The notes below the pieces were generated by a model. That model was not told the origin of the DNA. It searched no databases and saw nothing but the letters and a program-made list of their open reading frames with translations. From Clostridia bacterium (GTDB lineage: Bacteria > Bacillota > Clostridia > Lachnospirales > Anaerotignaceae): DNA of 64,000 nucleotides. The stretch spans positions 62,001-126,000 of the forward strand of contig JALCQR010000008.1 of the NCBI GenBank assembly GCA_022651385.1, written 5' to 3'. A program made the position numbers and the translations under genes. Shown piece by piece: positions 8,096 through 16,595 of the stretch (its first letter is position 1; the number at the start of each line of letters is the position of its first letter).

Positions 8096-8302
8096 TTAAT
8101 TTTGTGTTCTGTGATTTAACCAGCGGCAAGCGATGTATCCACATCCGGCCATCAGTCCCAGAAACCTAAACATTTTTCTAAACCGCCATCTGTGCCCAAA
8201 AATGGTGTTCATAAATCCGGGTTTATTAAAGCCTATGCAACCTGCCCCTCGGCCTGTTATCGGCCCCATTCCCATAGGCCCTGTACCGTCTCCTCTTGGC
8301 AT
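8096..8302 (-). CDS. Short DUF5320 protein
   Basis: This 68-residue protein has the same GDGTGPMGMGPITGRGAG start as its neighbour but lacks the charged C-terminal helix, ending instead in a hydrophobic stretch (FRFLGLMAGCGYIACRWL) that may be a membrane segment. ATG at 8302 is chosen: AAGGTGGTGAG stands before it, and the family always starts MPRGD or MPRRN. In-frame GTG codons just upstream lie inside that ribosome site. Confidence 0.75.
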   Translation of the reverse strand: MPRGDGTGPMGMGPITGRGAGCIGFNKPGFMNTIFGHRWRFRKMFRFLGLMAGCGYIACRWLNHRTQN

Positions 8303-8461
8303 AAATCTCACCACCTTTTAAATCATTAACCTAATGTAAATTATAAGCTTATAACTTTGATTTAAAAAATACGTTTTTCTTGCAAACATTTCTTTTAAAC
8401 TGTTTTAATATCACGTATATTTTTAACAGTGCTTACTTTTTTATCTTTTTAAAGCACAATT

Positions 8462-8629
8462 TTATACGCTTATTGCCTTATTCTGACATACATCTGTACA
8501 TGCACCGCATTCAATACAATCATCGCTTACAACAGCTTTTCCGTCTACAATTTTAATTGCTCCTACCGGACATGCATCTTCACATTTCCCGCAGCCTATA
8601 CATTTTTCTTTATTAACCTGAGCAGCCAT
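8462..8629 (-). CDS. Small 2[4Fe-4S] ferredoxin
   Basis: A 55-residue ferredoxin is encoded here. It has two CxxCxxCxxxC(P) motifs, [12 protein letters not shown] near residue 10 and [11 protein letters not shown] near residue 38, the layout of clostridial 2[4Fe-4S] ferredoxins. AAAGGAGATGATACCC gives a good ribosome site before the ATG at 8629. It is the first gene behind a promoter with two regional operators, and the two DUF5320 genes follow. A role as electron donor to the radical SAM or MinD proteins of this region is inferred. Confidence 0.9.
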   Translation of the reverse strand: MAAQVNKEKCIGCGKCEDACPVGAIKIVDGKAVVSDDCIECGACTDVCQNKAISV

Positions 8630-8666
8630 GGGTATCATCTCCTTTAAAAAAAATATAGTTATTAGC

Positions 8667-8709
8667 TTATGCCCATAATTATAATAACTCCATTATGAGC
8701 ATATGTCAA
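8667..8709 (-). promoter_or_regulatory. Promoter with two TTATGnnCATAA-type operators (ferredoxin unit)
   Basis: Minus-strand TTGACA (8704-8709), a 17-bp spacer and TATTAT (8681-8686). TTATGAGCATAT at 8693-8704 abuts the -35 box as in the other two promoters. A second, perfectly palindromic copy TTATGCCCATAA lies at 8667-8678, immediately after the -10 box. Confidence 0.78.
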
Positions 8710-8737
8710 TAACTATATAAATAAATTTAAAAATAAA

Positions 8738-8760
8738 AAAAGAGCACATAGTGCTCTTTT
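8738..8760 (-). terminator. Intrinsic terminator of the znu-fur operon
   Basis: AAAAGAGCAC and GTGCTCTTTT arms with a 3-nt loop. On the minus strand the stem is followed by a run of T residues, just after the Fur-family gene. Confidence 0.88.
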
Positions 8761-8772
8761 ATACATACATAC

Positions 8773-9225
8773 TTAAATGTTATTTTTTCCCCCATTTATT
8801 TTTTTCTGACACTGAGGACATAAACCATATATGTCAAGCCTATGGCCTGAAATTTTAAAATGTGTTTCCTGTTCAAGTTCTTTCTCATAATTTTCAAGAG
8901 GGCAATAATATATATCAAGGATTTTCTTACATTCGGTACAGATTAAATAATGCTTATGCATCATATTGTTAGTTTCAAAAAGAGACTTGCTGTTACCGTC
9001 AATACTTACCTTTAAAACCAAATTTTTACTCGTCAATAGCTCAAGAGTTCTGTAAACAGTTGATAAATTGATGGAAATATTGTTTGACTTTAAATTTTCA
9101 TAGACTTCTTCCGCAGCAATCGGCTGTTTGCTTTTATCAAGAATATCCAATATGGCAACACGCTGCTTTGTAATCTTCAAACCGCTTTGTTTTAGGTTTT
9201 CACTATAATCCTTGTTAGTTTTCAT
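8773..9225 (-). CDS. Fur-family metalloregulator, probably Zur
   Basis: This 150-residue Fur-family repressor has the N-terminal winged helix (LKITKQRVAILDIL, then INLSTVYRTLELL as recognition region). Its dimer domain has the metal-binding HKHYLICTECKK and a second CPQC, together forming the structural zinc Cys4 site. It is the last gene of an operon for a zinc/manganese-type ABC transporter, which favours a Zur role over Fur or PerR. The probable target is the 21-bp palindrome at 11868-11888. The metal is inferred from context. Confidence 0.85.
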   Translation of the reverse strand: MKTNKDYSENLKQSGLKITKQRVAILDILDKSKQPIAAEEVYENLKSNNISINLSTVYRTLELLTSKNLVLKVSIDGNSKSLFETNNMMHKHYLICTECKKILDIYYCPLENYEKELEQETHFKISGHRLDIYGLCPQCQKKINGGKNNI

Positions 9226-9240
9226 ATTATCAAGCCTCTA

Positions 9241-10116
9241 TTATGGAATACATTTTGTAGTTTCTGCTGTTTTTGTTTCTTCTTTTGTTTCTGTTTTTTT
9301 CCTTCCTAATCTCCTACTTATTAATTTTACCATATATGATACAAAATAAGAAACAACTGATAAAATAACGATAGCAGCACCTGAAGCTATATTAATTTCA
9401 TATGAAATCCACAGTCCGGCAATACTAAAAACAATACCGAGCAAAATAGCATAAATCATACGCTTTTTTAGGTCGTCAGTTAAAAGTCCTGCCATTGCCG
9501 CCGGAGCCGTAAGCAGTGCAATTACAAGAATAATTCCAACTACTCTAATAAGAACAACTACCGTCATTGCTATTAAAATTAAAAGCAGATAATCAAGAAA
9601 AACTGTTTTTATACCTATAATTGAGGCAAATTCCTCGTCAAAAAGATAGGCTTTCCAATCATTATACAAGGAAATAATAATAATTGTTACAATAAAAGTC
9701 AATATAATTATTAAATAAAGATTAGCTTTTGTCACAGATAATATGTTTCCGAAAAGATATGAGCTTAAATCCGGAGGATATCCCGGCATAAGTGCAATAA
9801 AAAGAATACCCAAAGCCATTCCAAGAGACCAAAACAGTCCTATTATCACATCAGAATGTACCCCGCCTTTTCTTTTAATATATCCTATTCCCAGTGCCGC
9901 GCATATAGAAAATATAAAAGCACCTATAATAGGTTCAAAACCCAATAAATAGCCTAAACCTACACCGCCGTATGACGTATGTGCAATTCCTCCGCTCATC
10001 ATTACCAGTTTTTTTTCAACAATGATAACACCAATCATGCCGCAAACAATGCTTGCAAGTATACCTGAAAACAGAGCATTCTGCAAAAACTGATATTCAA
10101 AAAGTGCCTTAATCAT
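9241..10116 (-). CDS. znuB: Zinc/manganese-type ABC transporter permease
   Basis: This 291-residue membrane protein of the ABC-3 family has about eight hydrophobic segments and the conserved LVMMSGGIAHTSYGGVGLG segment near residue 40. It forms the channel for metal import with the ATPase and lipoprotein upstream. ATG at 10116 is chosen because GGAGGG stands 8 bp before it; a start 18 bp upstream has no such site. It overlaps the ATPase gene by 8 bp. The charged C-terminal tail (KKTETKEETKTAETTK) is unusual but not informative. Confidence 0.88.
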   Translation of the reverse strand: MIKALFEYQFLQNALFSGILASIVCGMIGVIIVEKKLVMMSGGIAHTSYGGVGLGYLLGFEPIIGAFIFSICAALGIGYIKRKGGVHSDVIIGLFWSLGMALGILFIALMPGYPPDLSSYLFGNILSVTKANLYLIIILTFIVTIIIISLYNDWKAYLFDEEFASIIGIKTVFLDYLLLILIAMTVVVLIRVVGIILVIALLTAPAAMAGLLTDDLKKRMIYAILLGIVFSIAGLWISYEINIASGAAIVILSVVSYFVSYMVKLISRRLGRKKTETKEETKTAETTKCIP

Positions 10117-10885
10117 TGTCTTTTCCCTCCTCATGTTTTCTTAGCACCCTATGAGGCACACCATGAGCAATTAAGTCAACCGGACATCCATACAGACTGT
10201 TTACAATATTTTCTGTAAGCTCCGGCTCTCCATGATAAACGAGATGTCCGTTCAGACATGCAATTCTATGAACCTGTGAAGAAACAGCAAATAAATCATG
10301 TGTAACCAAAATAATAGTCATACTTTTATTAAGCTCAGAAAGAAGTGAATATATCTGTTCACGTGAAACCGCATCCACGCTTGCGGTTGGTTCATCCAAA
10401 AGCAAAAGCTTTGGATTAACAGCAAGTGCTCTTGCAATAAGCATTTTCTGAAATTCTCCTCCGGAAAGCTCCGATATCTGACGGTCTGCAAGATCAGCAA
10501 TTCCAACACGTTCAAGAAGTTTATATGCCGATATTTTATTTTTTGAAGAAAACCGGAAAAAAGGAGATAAACCGCGTTTTAAATGCCCTGTAAGCACAAC
10601 TTCAAATAACGTAATTGGGAATTTTTTGTCAACAGACGAAAACTGAGGAACATAACCAACCAACGCTTTTCCGCTTCCCGGCTTTTTACCATAAATCTCA
10701 ACAATTCCGGATGAAGGAGAAACAAGACCAAGAATCGTTTTAAGCAATGTGGATTTTCCGCCGCCGTTAGGTCCTATAATTCCAAGATATTCTCCGTCAG
10801 ATACATCAAGACAGACATCTGTAAGCGCAGATGTCCGTCCGTAATTTACCGACAGGTTTTCAATATGAACTGCCGTTTCACTCAT
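10109..10885 (-). CDS. znuC: Zinc/manganese-type ABC transporter ATP-binding protein
   Basis: This 258-residue ATPase has Walker A GPNGGGKST near residue 40, the signature LSGGEFQK, Walker B LLLLDEPTASVD and the switch histidine in ILVTHD. It belongs to the MntB/ZnuC branch. Its start overlaps the stop of the binding lipoprotein gene by ATGA, and its stop overlaps the permease gene, so the three are tightly coupled. Confidence 0.9.
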   Translation of the reverse strand: MSETAVHIENLSVNYGRTSALTDVCLDVSDGEYLGIIGPNGGGKSTLLKTILGLVSPSSGIVEIYGKKPGSGKALVGYVPQFSSVDKKFPITLFEVVLTGHLKRGLSPFFRFSSKNKISAYKLLERVGIADLADRQISELSGGEFQKMLIARALAVNPKLLLLDEPTASVDAVSREQIYSLLSELNKSMTIILVTHDLFAVSSQVHRIACLNGHLVYHGEPELTENIVNSLYGCPVDLIAHGVPHRVLRKHEEGKDND

Positions 10886-11841
10886 TGCATAGCCTCCGCC
10901 ATAGTTTGAGCCATTCTTTTAAGATTATCAATATAATCGGCCGCTAACGGTTCAAGCTGTATAGTTTTTCCGCCGATTTCCTCGGCAAATGATTGGGACT
11001 GACTGCTGTCAATTTCTTCCTGATAAAAGATTACCTTGATATTTTCTTTCTTTGCAAGATCAACCATTTCCTGTAAATGCTGCGGCGTTGCTTCTTTTCC
11101 CTCATCTTCCAAAGCATACATTTTTAATCCGTAATCATCTGCAAGATATCCGAAAGCAGGATGATATACTATAAACTTTTTGCTCTTAACCCCTTCAAGT
11201 GAAGATTTTATTTCCTTATCAAGATCTTCGAGTTTGTTTATGTATGCTTCTGCATTTTTTTCGTATGTATCTTTATTTGCCTCATCTATTTTTCCAAGTT
11301 CCTGAGCAATTGTAGCAACCATTACCTCGGCTCTTTTCGGAGAAAGCCAAATATGAGGATCTCTTTCGCCGGACTCAAATTTTCTTTCTGGATATACATC
11401 GGCAACTTTACCCTGAAGCGAAACTACCTTAACATCTCCCACATTAGGCAGTATGTTTGCCTCTTCGGTCGGAACGCCAATAGAAAAATATAATGATGCT
11501 TTGCTGAATTTTTCCATCTGTTCCGGTGTAGGTTCATAATTTTCAGGACTGTTTCCCGGAGGAACCATAGTAATTACATCATCCAAATCCCCGCAGACTG
11601 CTTTTACAAATGTTTCTTCCGGAACAATTGTAACAGCAATAATCGGTTTTTCTTTTGGTTCAGCTGATGTACTTGCTGCTGCGCTTGATGCATTTGATGC
11701 ACTACTTGATGCGCTGGCTCCACTTGATGAATCAACTGTTTTGCTTGATGTAGTTTTTTGACTGTCACAGCCAGTGAACAACATCAAACAACAAACAAGC
11801 ATTACTCCCAACATAGAACAAATTACATTTTTAACTTTCAT
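10882..11841 (-). CDS. znuA: Zinc/manganese-type ABC transporter substrate-binding lipoprotein
   Basis: This 319-residue lipoprotein has a signal peptide ending in the lipobox LFTGC and then a serine/alanine-rich linker. The body is of the ZnuA/TroA family, with predicted metal-binding sites at the DPHIWLSP histidine, the HPAFGYLADDYG histidine and later acidic residues. It lacks the long histidine-rich loop of some ZnuA proteins. ATG at 11841 follows AAAAGGTGGA; an upstream in-frame ATG lies inside the operator palindrome and is rejected. It captures metal outside the cell and hands it to the permease. Confidence 0.88.
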   Translation of the reverse strand: MKVKNVICSMLGVMLVCCLMLFTGCDSQKTTSSKTVDSSSGASASSSASNASSAAASTSAEPKEKPIIAVTIVPEETFVKAVCGDLDDVITMVPPGNSPENYEPTPEQMEKFSKASLYFSIGVPTEEANILPNVGDVKVVSLQGKVADVYPERKFESGERDPHIWLSPKRAEVMVATIAQELGKIDEANKDTYEKNAEAYINKLEDLDKEIKSSLEGVKSKKFIVYHPAFGYLADDYGLKMYALEDEGKEATPQHLQEMVDLAKKENIKVIFYQEEIDSSQSQSFAEEIGGKTIQLEPLAADYIDNLKRMAQTMAEAMQ

Positions 11842-11867
11842 ATTTATCCACCTTTTCTCATAAATGC

Positions 11868-11888
11868 AAATGCAAATTATTTGCATTT
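11868..11888. promoter_or_regulatory. 21-bp palindrome, candidate Zur operator
   Basis: AAATGCAAATTATTTGCATTT is a perfect palindrome with 10-bp arms around one central base, the geometry of Fur-family boxes. It starts one base after the -10 box of the znu promoter, so binding would block transcription start. Confidence 0.72.
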
Positions 11889-11917
11889 ATTATAAGGCCG
11901 AGTCGGCAATATGTCAA
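11889..11917 (-). promoter_or_regulatory. Promoter of the znuA-znuC-znuB-fur operon
   Basis: Minus-strand TTGACA (11912-11917), a 17-bp spacer and TATAAT (11889-11894) give a consensus promoter about 50 bp ahead of the znuA start. Confidence 0.82.
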
Positions 11918-12049
11918 TGATATATTTTAAAAATATTTCAAGTTTATTTATTAAACACATGACATGCTTGAGAATCAGAATCGTTAATTAATATGAAATG
12001 TAAGAAAATGAATATATATTCTTTATTTTAAATGTCTGCATAATAAAAA

Positions 12050-12082
12050 CACCAAGGCAAACTTACTAAGTCAGCCATGGTG
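12050..12082 (-). terminator. Intrinsic terminator after the alcohol dehydrogenase gene
   Basis: The minus strand has CACCATGGC paired with GCCTTGGTG (one mismatch), then TTTTTATT. Confidence 0.8.
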
Positions 12083-12096
12083 CTTTATTTCAACTT

Positions 12097-13212
12097 TTAA
12101 TATCTTATGTCATATATATATTCTATTACATCCTTTGTCATTGGAACATAACTGTTTTTAAGAAGACGCTGTTGGTTTTGTATTACGTTTTCGGCAAATA
12201 AAATACATTCCGTCTTGCTCATGCCATAATCTCTGAGCTGTTTTTGAGGTACTATTTTTTCAAATAAATTTTCAAATTCATAAAATACATCCTTGCTGCT
12301 TTCTATGTCCAGCGTATCTGAAAACAATTTAATAAGGTTTTTAATTTTGCCGTTCGGTTTGGCTTTTTCGTAGTATTTAAGACAATCCATCATAAATTGA
12401 TTTACAGCTTCCCCATGCGGCACATGATAAACAGAACCAAGAGGATATGCCATAGCATGAGCCGTAGCAGTACCGGCATGTCCAAACGAAATGCCTCCGT
12501 AACAGCTTGCAAAAAGCAGTTCTTTTAAGTTTTTATAAGCCTCGTCTCCTCCGTTTTCAGCCATTTTTTTATAAACAGAAAGTATTGTTTTTATGGCCTC
12601 GGCAGAATACATTTCAGACATAGTCGTTGCTCTCGGCGAAAGATATGACTCAACAGCATGCGCAAGAGCGTCAAGCGAGCTGTTTATAATTACTTTAAGC
12701 GGCAGACTTTGAAGTATTTCCGGTATCAATACGGCTTGGTCCGCAAACATGGCATCATTCGCAAGCCCCATTTTTGTATGAAGCGACCTTATTTCCGCAA
12801 CAGATACATTTGACACTTCGCTTCCAGTGCCGCATGTAGTCGGAATTATTACAAGTTCTTTTTCTTTTACTATAGGTATCTCTTTTTTAAAAAGTGCTTC
12901 TGTGCTTGTGACATCTTTAAGCACAAGTATTTTTGCAATATCAACAATCGAACCTCCGCCCATGGCAATAACACGCTTAAAATTTAAGTTTTTCAGATAT
13001 TCCAATATTTCATCTATTATACTGTCTGTTGGTTCGCTTTTTCCAAAATCGTCATTAAATACAAATATCGGCTTTGTTTTCAACTGATTAAAAAAAGGCA
13101 TGAAAGCCTTCCTTGTAAATATAACATCATCATTATTTATATTAAACGCCTCAACAAATTCATTAAAAGTATCAAAATAATATATTTCACTTTTATAGCT
13201 TATTTCTTTCAC
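12097..13212 (-). CDS. Iron-containing alcohol dehydrogenase, 4-hydroxybutyrate dehydrogenase type
   Basis: This 371-residue protein is a group III metal-dependent alcohol dehydrogenase. It has the nucleotide-binding GGGSIVDIAK, PTTCGTGSEVSNVSV, and metal-ligand regions DALAHAVESYLSP and YHVPHGEA. Length and many segments, including the C-terminal QQRLLKNSYVP, resemble the 4-hydroxybutyrate dehydrogenase of Clostridium kluyveri, which interconverts succinate semialdehyde and 4-hydroxybutyrate with NAD(H). GTG at 13212 is preferred (GAGG 8 bp before it, length equal to the family); GTG at 13221 is possible. It ends the catabolic locus and may reduce an aldehyde from that pathway; this link is inferred. 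Confidence 0.82.
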   Translation of the reverse strand: MKEISYKSEIYYFDTFNEFVEAFNINNDDVIFTRKAFMPFFNQLKTKPIFVFNDDFGKSEPTDSIIDEILEYLKNLNFKRVIAMGGGSIVDIAKILVLKDVTSTEALFKKEIPIVKEKELVIIPTTCGTGSEVSNVSVAEIRSLHTKMGLANDAMFADQAVLIPEILQSLPLKVIINSSLDALAHAVESYLSPRATTMSEMYSAEAIKTILSVYKKMAENGGDEAYKNLKELLFASCYGGISFGHAGTATAHAMAYPLGSVYHVPHGEAVNQFMMDCLKYYEKAKPNGKIKNLIKLFSDTLDIESSKDVFYEFENLFEKIVPQKQLRDYGMSKTECILFAENVIQNQQRLLKNSYVPMTKDVIEYIYDIRY

Positions 13213-13435
13213 TGCCGTCACCTCTTTACTATTTTATATGTGAGAACGGAAATGCTGACTTTTTCCGTTCCCCTGATTCTATGAATAATCTGTTTATGAG
13301 CGAAGGGGATGCCAAAAACAGAAATCCATTCAAATAATTTAACCTTTACGGCATAACTGCTATTATAGTAAATTCCACCGGCTCACAGCCTGCCGGTATC
13401 CATTTTTTCCAAGCCTCATCAAACTCAGGCCCTCT

Positions 13436-14632
13436 TTACATACATAAGTCAAGTGCAGTTAAAGCATAAATTTTTGCAGCCTCAGCAAGTTCGTCTATAC
13501 ATACCCATTCGTTGGATTTATGTATACAGTCCAAAGTGCCCGGGCCGTACATAAGTGCCGGAACACCTTTTTTATGGAAAAGGCAGTTATCTCCTGCGGC
13601 AATAAAACCGCCGAGTTCGGAAGCCTTTTTGTACACTTCTTCCGAATTTGAAATAAGCGATTTTACAAGGTCACTGTCATCAGGTATTACAACTGCGTTT
13701 GTGCATCTACTGCAGAAGTCAATTTCAGCCTTAAAGTTTTTGTCTTCTTTGGAAAGCTCATCAATTATATCCCGTATTTCTTCTATAACGCCGTCATAAG
13801 TTTGGCCCGGAACAAATCTTCCGTCTATTTTAAATGTACACTCGTCCGGAACAACATTTATAGCCGTTCCGCCGTTTATCATGCCTATATTTAAAGAGCC
13901 GTCTCCAAGCAGTTTATCAGGTGTAAACTTTACGCCTCTTTCATCAAGTCTTGTTATAAGCTTTGCGGCATTCACAATTGCGTTTACCCCAAGACTCGGC
14001 CTGCTTCCATGAGCTGTAACGCCTTTAACTTTTACTTCCATCCACGCACAGCCTTTGTAAGCTATTATTATTTTCATTTCGGTTTGCTCCGCATTTATAA
14101 AGAAATCAGGTGACACAATGCCCGCATTAACAAGGAAGTCCATTCCGTAGGGTCCGCCTATCTCCTCGTCAACTGTAGCAACAAACTGTATGTTCCCTTT
14201 CGGCTTTATTCCGCATTCCTTTATTGCTTTAAGCGCCATAAAGCAAGCTGCAAGACCGCCTTTCATATCTGCGGCTCCTCTGCCTATGAGCATACCGTCT
14301 TTAACTGTGGGAATGAAGCCTCCGTCCGTTTTCCAGTCGTCCTCATCCGCAGCTACTACATCGTAATGGCCTCCCATGGCAAGTGTTTTGCCGTTTCCGG
14401 TTCCGGGTATCTGCGCAACAAGATTGCATCCGCCCGGAGAAAGAGCGTGTTTGTAAGCCGTTATGCCAAACTTTTTAAACTCCGTTACGAGATAATTGGC
14501 TTCTTTTTCATAGTTTTCATTTGAGTCCTCACGTCCGGAAATTGAAGGTATGCTTATAAGACCAGAGGCTATCCTAACTATCTCATCTTTGTTATTTTCT
14601 ATATATTTGATTACTTTTTCTCTGTCATCCAT
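13436..14632 (-). CDS. M20-family metallopeptidase (ArgE/DapE/acetylornithine deacetylase type)
   Basis: This 398-residue protein has the M20 catalytic layout: GGHYDVV (metal histidine and catalytic aspartate), GRGAADMKGG (bridging aspartate), VDEEIGG (catalytic and metal glutamates) and a late IHKSNE histidine. A dimerisation domain sits in the middle. The family hydrolyses amide bonds of N-acylated amino acids or small peptides. GGAGGCAGTAT precedes the ATG. The creatininase-family gene starts 23 bp upstream, so the two are probably co-transcribed. The exact substrate is unknown. Confidence 0.9.
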   Translation of the reverse strand: MDDREKVIKYIENNKDEIVRIASGLISIPSISGREDSNENYEKEANYLVTEFKKFGITAYKHALSPGGCNLVAQIPGTGNGKTLAMGGHYDVVAADEDDWKTDGGFIPTVKDGMLIGRGAADMKGGLAACFMALKAIKECGIKPKGNIQFVATVDEEIGGPYGMDFLVNAGIVSPDFFINAEQTEMKIIIAYKGCAWMEVKVKGVTAHGSRPSLGVNAIVNAAKLITRLDERGVKFTPDKLLGDGSLNIGMINGGTAINVVPDECTFKIDGRFVPGQTYDGVIEEIRDIIDELSKEDKNFKAEIDFCSRCTNAVVIPDDSDLVKSLISNSEEVYKKASELGGFIAAGDNCLFHKKGVPALMYGPGTLDCIHKSNEWVCIDELAEAAKIYALTALDLCM

Positions 14633-14655
14633 ATACTGCCTCCGTTTTGATACTG

Positions 14656-15429
14656 TCAGTCAATTTTCATTTTTGAAAAACCATTTTTAATGAAGTCGAC
14701 AATGTTATCTATAACTGCCTCTACACTGTCATGCCCCATCTTTAGTGTTGCAAGCTTAGGGTCCTCGCCATAGTTTCCGCATGTTCCGGTAACATCAATA
14801 GTGTTAAGCCAAATACCGTAGTTTATGCCCTTATATCCAAATGTAGCACTGCCCCTTGTTTCAACACCGTCTGCAAGAGTTTTAAAACCTTCAAATCTAA
14901 TCTTGTCTTTATGTACATACTGAGGGAAAAGATACATCATTGCTGCTGTTTCAGGTTTTCCGGCATGGCCGAGTTCTTCCCATTCAGGTTTAATCTGTCC
15001 TGCAATGTTCCACCAATCCAGTATAAGCCCCATAACGCCGAATTCTATTCTGAGGTTCATAGATACTCTTTTAAGCACATAGCTGTTTCCGCCGTGGCCG
15101 TTCATAAATATTATTTTTTTTGCTCCAAGATTTACAAGCTGTTTTGATACTGAATAGTATACATCGTAAAGCAAATCCTGGTCAAAACCTATTGTTCCCG
15201 GAAAACTGTTTTTGTGATATTCCGTATAGCCGTAGTTTACAGTAGGGGCAACAAGTATGCCCGTTCTTTCAGATATCCTCTTTGCAAATTCTTTTGCTAT
15301 ATGAAAATCCGTTCCAAGCACCATATGACACCCATGCTGTTCCGTTGAGCCGCATGGCAGAATTACCATATCGTTTCCGTCCTCAAAATATTTTTTTACT
15401 TCTTCATATGTCATTTCTTCAAGCAGCAT
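14656..15429 (-). CDS. Creatininase-family amidohydrolase
   Basis: This 257-residue protein has the creatininase metal-binding set: GSTEQHGCH near residue 27, the TDFH aspartate, NGHGGNS near residue 110 and GKPETAAMMY near residue 167. The length equals that of typical creatininases. The family opens cyclic amides such as creatinine, but many members act on other lactams or imides, so creatinine use should not be assumed. The gene lies between an M20 peptidase and an FAD oxidoreductase subunit, 14 bp after the latter. Confidence 0.87.
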   Translation of the reverse strand: MLLEEMTYEEVKKYFEDGNDMVILPCGSTEQHGCHMVLGTDFHIAKEFAKRISERTGILVAPTVNYGYTEYHKNSFPGTIGFDQDLLYDVYYSVSKQLVNLGAKKIIFMNGHGGNSYVLKRVSMNLRIEFGVMGLILDWWNIAGQIKPEWEELGHAGKPETAAMMYLFPQYVHKDKIRFEGFKTLADGVETRGSATFGYKGINYGIWLNTIDVTGTCGNYGEDPKLATLKMGHDSVEAVIDNIVDFIKNGFSKMKID

Positions 15430-15443
15430 TTTTATCTCCCCCT

Positions 15444-16595
15444 TTAATTAAAATAATATTTTGGCTGTTTTTTTGCGTAATCAAATCTTTCATAAGCAAG
15501 TTTTGAAATATCAACATCGGGTTTTTCATTATTTGCAAGCTGGGCAAGCGTATATCCAACTGCCGGTCCCGGGCAGAAGCCGTGTCCAGTAGCGCCTATA
15601 TCCAGTACAAGATTAGGAACTTCCGGCACATTTCCTATAATAGGTACTCCGTCATTTGACATATCAACCCATCCGGACCATGAACGTATTATTTTTGCAG
15701 TCTTTAAAGCAGGTATGTCTTCGCCTATGTGAGAGCATATATTGGAAGGATTATAAGATGTTGATAAAATTCCGCCAACATCAGCCATACAGTTTTCACG
15801 TCCCGTGCTGTCGCCAAATACAAATGAACCGTGGTCCGTCTGATGTCCGTAAAACCCACTCATGCCGCCTATCATATGGTGAAACATTACAGGCATAGGC
15901 TCCGTTACTATTACTTCAATAAGACGCTTAAAAAGAGGAAGGTCAAGGCCAACCGTATTTATAAGACTTCTTCCGCCGTATCCTGCAGAAACAATTATCT
16001 TGCCGCCTTCATATATATTTCCTCTTTCAGTTACAACCTGTCTTGCTTCTCCTTTATAAAGGTTTATCTTTACTGCTTTTTCTCCTGTTATAAACCGCAC
16101 GCCCATCTCTCTTGCTCTTTTATAAAAACCGAGAGTTGCCGTAAGAGGATTTGCAACACCGTCTGTAGGTGTCCAGCCGGCACATGTTACATGCTCAGAA
16201 AGATACGGATTTATTTTCTTAAGGTCATCGCCTTCTATAAGAAACATTTCTATCCCTGATTTTGCGGCGTCTTTAATTCTTTTTTTAATTCCTTCTTTGT
16301 GGGTATCGTTGTAGCCGCATACAAGGTATCCCTTGCGTCTGTATTCAGGGTCAATTCCCAGTTCATCTTTAAGATTAGGCCAGATTTTCTGTGTGGCATA
16401 TATGGCAAGAGGCATTTCTCTCAGGTCACGGCCTGAAACTCTGGCGCCTCCGCCGTTTCTGCTTGAACCGCCGTTGCCTATCATTTCTTCTTCCAAAACT
16501 ATTACTTTAAGGCCTTTTTTTGCGCAGTAGTAAGCAGCCGAATTCCCGGCAATACCTGCGCCTACTATAATAACATCAGCAATATTTTTACTCAT
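15444..16595 (-). CDS. FAD-dependent amine oxidoreductase, DAO-fold (beta) subunit
   Basis: This protein of about 383 residues is a DAO-superfamily flavoprotein: an N-terminal Rossmann motif VGAGIAGNSAAYYCAKKG, SSRNGGGARVSG for flavin binding, and a C-terminal GATGHGFCPGPAVG. It resembles the beta subunits of multi-subunit sarcosine oxidase, opine oxidase, hydroxyproline dehydrogenase and hydrogen-cyanide synthase, which oxidise the C-N bond of an amino acid. ATG at 16595 is used because GAGGTGG precedes it; it overlaps the BFD-like gene by 8 bp. With the next three genes upstream it makes a complete four-part enzyme. Confidence 0.88.
   Translation of the reverse strand: MSKNIADVIIVGAGIAGNSAAYYCAKKGLKVIVLEEEMIGNGGSSRNGGGARVSGRDLREMPLAIYATQKIWPNLKDELGIDPEYRRKGYLVCGYNDTHKEGIKKRIKDAAKSGIEMFLIEGDDLKKINPYLSEHVTCAGWTPTDGVANPLTATLGFYKRAREMGVRFITGEKAVKINLYKGEARQVVTERGNIYEGGKIIVSAGYGGRSLINTVGLDLPLFKRLIEVIVTEPMPVMFHHMIGGMSGFYGHQTDHGSFVFGDSTGRENCMADVGGILSTSYNPSNICSHIGEDIPALKTAKIIRSWSGWVDMSNDGVPIIGNVPEVPNLVLDIGATGHGFCPGPAVGYTLAQLANNEKPDVDISKLAYERFDYAKKQPKYYFN

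Noticed and set aside
13240-13290. GAACGGAAA/TTTCCGTTC hairpin as a terminator
   Set aside because: There is no T-run on either strand, and it lies ahead of a gene start; its role is unclear.
14656-15429. Creatinine breakdown as the assigned pathway
   Set aside because: The creatininase family is broad and neither creatinase (M24 type) nor a urease gene is present, so the specific claim is not supported.
15831-16259. 142-codon plus-strand frame inside the DAO-subunit gene
   Set aside because: It is antisense to a well-supported gene and has a Cys/Tyr/Lys-rich shadow composition.
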